Shown here: in pieces, positions 58,702-64,000 of the stretch
Layout of the letters: every line of letters starts with the position of its first letter
Position numbering within the stretch: the first letter of the stretch is position 1
Assembly: GCA_036874045.1 (NCBI GenBank)
Contig: CM072335.1
Coordinates: 25,613,501 to 25,677,500, forward strand
Direction: 5' to 3'
Origin: Cymodocea nodosa
Taxonomy: Eukaryota > Streptophyta > Magnoliopsida > Alismatales > Cymodoceaceae
DNA length: 64,000 nucleotides
Position numbers and translations under genes: made by a program
The notes under the pieces: model-generated
Told to the model about the DNA's origin: nothing
Database searches by the model: none
Seen by the model: only the letters and a program-made list of their open reading frames with translations

Positions 58702-59868
58702 GCAAGGATTTAAATATCGATATTATATCGAAGATCAGTCTTCCAAAAAAAGAAAACATATCAAAGATCAAGGATTGTATTAGCGGAAATACAATATTTT
58801 TGTGGAAATGACTAAAAAACTTAAAACTTCAACTTAAAACTTTGGAATAAAATAAAAGAAGTTATGATAAGTATAAAAAAAATCTAAATAATTTTTTTAG
58901 GTAATTATCATGTACAAAATATCAATTAAATATAAATATAGTAGTCATATGCATGACTACTCTTAAATGTATAAATAAGTAAAAAAAACTTACCAATGAT
59001 TGTGTTAATTAATTCTATGGTATTCTATATTAATTTTCTTTTATAATACTTTTATATTTTTAAAACATAATTTTTATGTAATATTTTTTCATTTTTTTCT
59101 CTTTTTTTATGTATTTCTTTTTTCTCTCTTTCTTCACTTTTTTTTTCTTTCTTTTCTTTTTTTGCTTTTCTTTCTTTTATTTTTTTTCCTTTACCCTTGT
59201 TATGAAGTTCTTTGCATGAAAAAAAGGGGTATTTCCTTTTGATGAAAAGGGAAAGAAAGCCCTTTATGAAAGGGAAGAGGTCCTTCCCCTTGTCATGTTA
59301 AACACAAATTATTTTTTCAACATTTTTTTTCTTCTCTTTTTTTCTTTTTTCCTTTTTTCACATATCTTTTCTCTCTTTCTTTCTTCACCTTCTCTTTTTC
59401 TTTTTTTCTTTTTTCTCTTTTCCTTTTTTTCTTTCACTTTCATAACACATGTTTCACCACCTCCCTCCCCCTTCCTCAACCTCCTTCCCCACCATCTGAA
59501 AACACTTATCAGTTTTCATCTATGGGATAGTGGAACAAAGGCTTTGAGAGACTGCAACACATGGAAGAGATTCAATGCTTGGCAATGAACCCTTCAACAA
59601 AGTTTTCAACGGTCACCAACAACTTTAATGGAGAATCCATCTCTCTAGATCTACCAATCCTTTCGATAGATTGATCAATCTATCCTCTAGCAAGTGAAAA
59701 AATAACGAGGATTGCACAAATCATCGATTCTGCACTGATCCTACAAGAAAAATCAACTAATCTGATACATTCTCCGAAATACAACATGTTTTGAGACCAA
59801 TAATTTTAAAATCCAAACCATATCAGCAAAAAATCGCCAAAATAGATCAATATTTGAATCCTTGGCCA
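58702..59868. mobile_element. Possible DNA transposon relic with 19-bp inverted ends
   Basis: caaggatttaaatatcgat at the left and its near-complement at 59844-59864 (17 of 19 positions) bracket an interior that includes a long T/C tract. No transposase, and no clear target duplication. Confidence 0.3.
59085..59470. repeat. Polypyrimidine (T/C-rich) low-complexity tract
   Basis: About 385 nt are almost entirely T and C on the + strand, broken by a short purine-rich insert at 59205-59285. Low-complexity DNA; the open frame at 59295-59588 is a by-product. Confidence 0.85.
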
Positions 59869-62800
59869 AGAGGAAGTAAAAAACATTTCTAAAGATGTGA
59901 AGAGTTCCTTCAAGCTACCAATAACACCAAATAACATGTAGTAGAGTTTTCCAGATTTATATATGTCATCCATAAAAAGATCCTGCTAGAAACCAATAAT
60001 CCCAAAACTCTACACATAGTAGAGAAAATACAAAACTTAATACTTTGCACTTTCATCATATATCCCATAGAGTCTTCTAATAATATCCTTGGCTGAAGAA
60101 ATAGAGTTCCATAGATATTCATTTGGCATGTTCAGTGGAATTCTACTTTACCTTTATTCTGACACTAAAAAATGGAATGACTCTTTTAGAAAATTGAGTA
60201 CTATTCCATGTTTTGCACATGGTAGTCATAGCTTTGGCTATACTTGAGCAAAGGTCACATGCAAAGGGATCCAACCAAGAACAACCGATCAACCACCTAA
60301 TAAAAGGCAATGCAACCACTAATTAACATATTTTATAATGACAAAGATTCTTGGAAGAAGGACCATACTCTAATCCATTCTTTCTTGCGTCTACAAACTT
60401 CATTCTTTCCACTTTTCAACTTGCCAAAGAAATTGTCTCAAAATATATCCAGCTTATTTGCCAAAAAAACTAGCATTCTAAAAATTGAAAATATCAGTAG
60501 GTTTGAGAAAGCCAATGAAATCTAAGTTTGAATAAAGAGATTTGACTGAGAATTCCCCATCCTTAAACTAAAGTCACCACCTGTAGTCAAAAGTGTCAAA
60601 TTATGTAATTCAAGTTTTCATTTTCCAACAAAGCAAGCATATAGAGTAGTCATGAAGCTCTCTATTGTAAAGAATCAAGATATCTTCTAAATTGTAAATC
60701 ACAAACAATCCTGGCTGCATACTTCACAAATTACTCCTATATTAGTAAAAGGCAAGACAGTTATTGGAAAAGTGAAGGAAATGCATATTTTAAAAACATG
60801 GATCCAATCCAAGAGTGTTAAGAACCAGAACCAAATCAGCAATCACCCCTCCTCACACACAAGAAGATTCAACATTAAAGTGTATCCTCTGACACCAGAA
60901 TCTTGCCCCAACGAGAGAAAAACATCACCAAGAGTGTATCCACTTTTCCACCGTGATAAAGTCCCTTTCATGGATTACAACATTTGAATACCGAATTTCT
61001 CTCATTATTCAGTAATATAAAGAAGCTGTACAAATGTTAGGCACAAGGGTAGACTCCCAAGCTGGCAATGGGAGGGAGGAAAAACGGATGGAAGTAGGTT
61101 TGAGGGGAGGCAATACCTAAGCTGAGAACATCCTCAGATTCTGAGGAAGAAAACAAGGGTGTCAACTGTCAATCACTAAGATAAACTGGACCTTGCAAAC
61201 CTAGTTCTATCTGAAATCAGAATTGTCATTAATTATTTGAAGTTATAGTTAAGAGCATGAAAGGCAATAAAATAACCTGTTCAGCTAGTCTCGTAACTCC
61301 ATAAGTAGGTCAGCTCATGGATTCAGAAAAGTCAGTTTGCTTATTATGCTTTACTGCAAGTATTGGAAAAGACATCTAGTTCATCATAGTTGGAAATCTA
61401 AAAAGACTTGAGAATGGAAATCTAAGAAGGGTGAATATGGAGGCCCATTAGTTTATTAATGTGCAGAACAAAATAAGCAAGTAATGTTGCTGTTTGTGAT
61501 CATGAAATTCACTGATAACTGAAAATTCAGCACTATCATTTTCCCACGCAATCCAGAAATCTTTCTTTAGAAACTTTGATGGAAACCAGGTACAAGGAAA
61601 CTTAAGATGGACAGATAATTTTAGAAGCAAAACACATTTGGCAAAACACATTTGGACAGGATGGTTTTAGAGATATATACAAAGATCAACTTCAAGATAA
61701 TAGATGAGTCTGTACTCCATAGAACTGCTCTAATATGGAAAAGATTTGCGTGGGAAAACTGAGAAAAAGTAAAAGACAGCATGCTCAGATGTTGATAAAG
61801 ATGTCAATGATGGAAAGGTTATCAGTCCGTACTTACTAGTCCTTGCATATTGAGAAGAAGTCCAACACTTTGAGAACTCAAATGTTTGTGCAGTGGCTTT
61901 TGCCTTAGCATGACCTAAATAACACTACTTGAGTAAAAAAATGTAGGTCATCTCAAGGGTATAATTTCAGCTACCATTTTAAAAACCAAATTGGACAGGC
62001 CAGTGAAAAGAACCCACTTAAATTTAAACCTAATAAAGAAATCTTTATACTTAGATTTCCCTTAAAAAGCCTCTGGATTTGAGATGGGTCTAGGCAAGTC
62101 TTCTGACATGGAATGTTGAATTTTTTTTGACACGTCTTCAATTAACTTTCATATTATCTTAATTTCCTCTTAGAAAATTCACCAGACTAATCTCCTCCAA
62201 TCTTTTGAAATTATTGACAAATTGAATCTTCATCCTTCAAACCCTCTAAAGAAACCTCCACTAGATCTCCTAAGGAATCACCAGAAATACCATCAAAAGA
62301 GTCATATGACAAAGAAGAGCTTCCATCATTAGCAAGGTCTGTATGTAGAGCTCCTACTTTTGGCTAACCTGATAAAGGCATCCCTCTCTGATGACTGACT
62401 GGTGATGGTTGCCTACACATCAGTTCAACCTAAGAATGCTTCTCTTACCCTGAACTTTGTGATCAAACACCTAAAAGACCCCCCCTCAATGAACCAACCA
62501 AACACTCCCTAGAAACTCAACCTGCATTTGTACGGCTTCTAGCTCCACTGCACTCTAATGTACCTCTAGAAGCCATCCATACAACCTAACCAAGAATCAG
62601 AATGTGTTGATGGTTGATATTCCAAAGATCAACTGAGAAGCCATTTGCTTCACCCAAACTAAATCCCCTATTAGTACTCTCCAAGAAGCAATCTACATTG
62701 ATGTCACCTTCCAATGCACGCACATACTTCCAATCCCTTAGCAACACACCCCTTAACAATGCATTTGGAAATCTAACCAAAAAAACACCACTTGAGAGCA

Positions 62801-64000
62801 GCCCAATCCACCATCTAGTTTTCACCTCCTATCTACCATTCAACCATTCCCCAAGCTTTAACACAAACCAACCATGTCTTTAGCTTTTCTCTCAAGTTTT
62901 AAGCATCAAGCACGCACTCCATCTAAGCTTTGAGTCCCCCACCCCACCCTTCAAAAAATTCATCTACCTCCACTGTCAATGATGGCTTCCTATGCCACCA
63001 CTATGGCTTCCCTCACCCTCTAGCATAACAATTCTCAATGCCCCATTTGCATGCACAATATTTTGAAAGTGTGTGGTAAAATGCCACACACCAAATGATG
63101 GAGACATTAACTCAACTTCCACTATCTATCCCAGCACCCAACCCTTGGAACCATATCATGCAAAGGAAAGAACATGTTCCTTGAGCCATGCCAACCTACA
63201 TCAATCCAAACCTCTAAGTTGATGATCATCTCCCCCTTCTCTCCCTACATCTTCCACAATCCACACCACTTATGCTATTACTCAAAAAAATTAGCACATT
63301 ATATAATTAAGAATACAAATATTCAAGACATTGTCCTTGAAATCTTCATACAACTGCTTTCTTTTTATATGTAAGTGATTCTACTATTAAAAACGTCTAT
63401 TCCTTGGGACATATTGTCCTTGTAACTCTTTGAACATCTTGTCCTTGTGATACCACTATTTCTTGAAAAAGGAACCTTTGATAAGATATTTAGTTTTATT
63501 ATTTACAGAACAATACTAATACACCTAATCTTGCTTTAAAGGATCATGAACCATATTAAGCAAACTTCATATGTATCTCTCCACAAGGAACCACAATGAT
63601 GAAATGATTCAAACTTTCTATATCTGCTGACTTCAACATGTAGAGTCCTGCACCAAGACTGTATTAGTGTATATTTACCCATGATTTAGCAATTTAGGAT
63701 TAAGTTGAATGCATACTTATTTAGGTGGGTACCTGAGAACCCAAGCATGACATGGCCACACTTTGGATGCTCATCTCTCCTTGTCATGGTTAAGCTGATC
63801 TTATGTCGTAATTAAATATAAGTTTTTAACGTTTGTTATGTTTTTCATGCAAAAAATTTAAATATATATGCTTATGATGGATTATTTCTGAGATATACAT
63901 AATTATTAAAATATACAATTTTGAAATATACATATTAGTCTTATTAAAATTCGTATTTTGATGTTATCTTAGAATTATTTATGTATTCCAGTTTTATTTA
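59869..64000. other. No recognisable gene; degraded repeat sequence
   Basis: I see no gene. A - strand frame at 62586-62825 (SSGVFLVRFPNALLRGVLLR) has weak LINE ORF1 character. The first NHL exon may lie here or beyond the window; no ATG-exon with matching phase was found. Confidence 0.4.

Noticed and set aside
62586..62825. 79-codon - strand frame with LINE ORF1-like look
   Set aside because: The similarity is too weak to call a domain, and flanking sequence does not extend it.
63735..63765. Possible first exon of the NHL gene (ATG…CAG|gtaccc on -)
   Set aside because: It ends in phase 0, while the next known exon needs one leading base, and it is only a few codons long.

Overview
This is nuclear DNA from a flowering plant. 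Genes have spliced exons with GT..AG introns, AT-rich intergenic DNA, many LINE, Ty3/gypsy and DNA-transposon relics, and plant-only families (pectin methylesterase with PMEI pro-region, BAHD acyltransferase, SINAT E3 ligase, cellulose-synthase-like, PI4K-gamma with ubiquitin-like repeats). GC-rich coding exons and introns up to 9 kb packed with LINEs suggest a non-grass monocot, perhaps a palm. That is an inference from style, not proof.

Region 1-21 kb is gene-rich. On + there is the last exon of a dynamin-related protein 1 (1064-1192), a four-exon type I pectin methylesterase (2720-5050) and, just behind it, a complete U1 snRNA gene with plant USE and TATA elements (5288-5523). On - follow a two-exon PI4K-gamma/UbDK gene (6089-8274), a three-exon SINAT-type E3 ligase (10394-13681) and a single-exon nepenthesin-like aspartic protease (19492-20940). 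Between the last two, about 15.15-19.34 kb is bracketed by two diverged inverted copies of a ~200 bp repeat. It holds a broken BAHD acyltransferase and the C-terminal two exons of a CDK-like kinase. This looks like a gene-fragment-carrying (Pack-type) element. The 5' end of the BAHD relic is also folded into an inverted duplication that could form an RNA hairpin.

Region 21-25.8 kb is AT-rich intergenic DNA with a PIF/Harbinger-like element (TAA target duplication). A six-exon cellulose-synthase-like gene of CslG type lies on + at 25804-29443.

Region 29.8-57.4 kb is one very long - strand gene, an NHL-repeat protein like Arabidopsis EMB1974. I could assemble 16 exons across 27.6 kb from splice sites and matching reading phases. 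Its introns hold at least six LINE relics (five antisense to the gene), a gypsy integrase relic, a hAT-like MITE, a tandem duplication, a duplicated decoy splice acceptor, and a LINE insertion that expanded a 77-nt intron to 1.37 kb. The first exon was not found. Region 57.4-64 kb is repeat-derived or featureless.

The genes are unrelated single plant loci, not a pathway cluster. The nearest thing to a new system is the 15-19 kb fragment-capturing element with its fold-back acyltransferase duplication, plus the splice-altering insertions inside the NHL gene.
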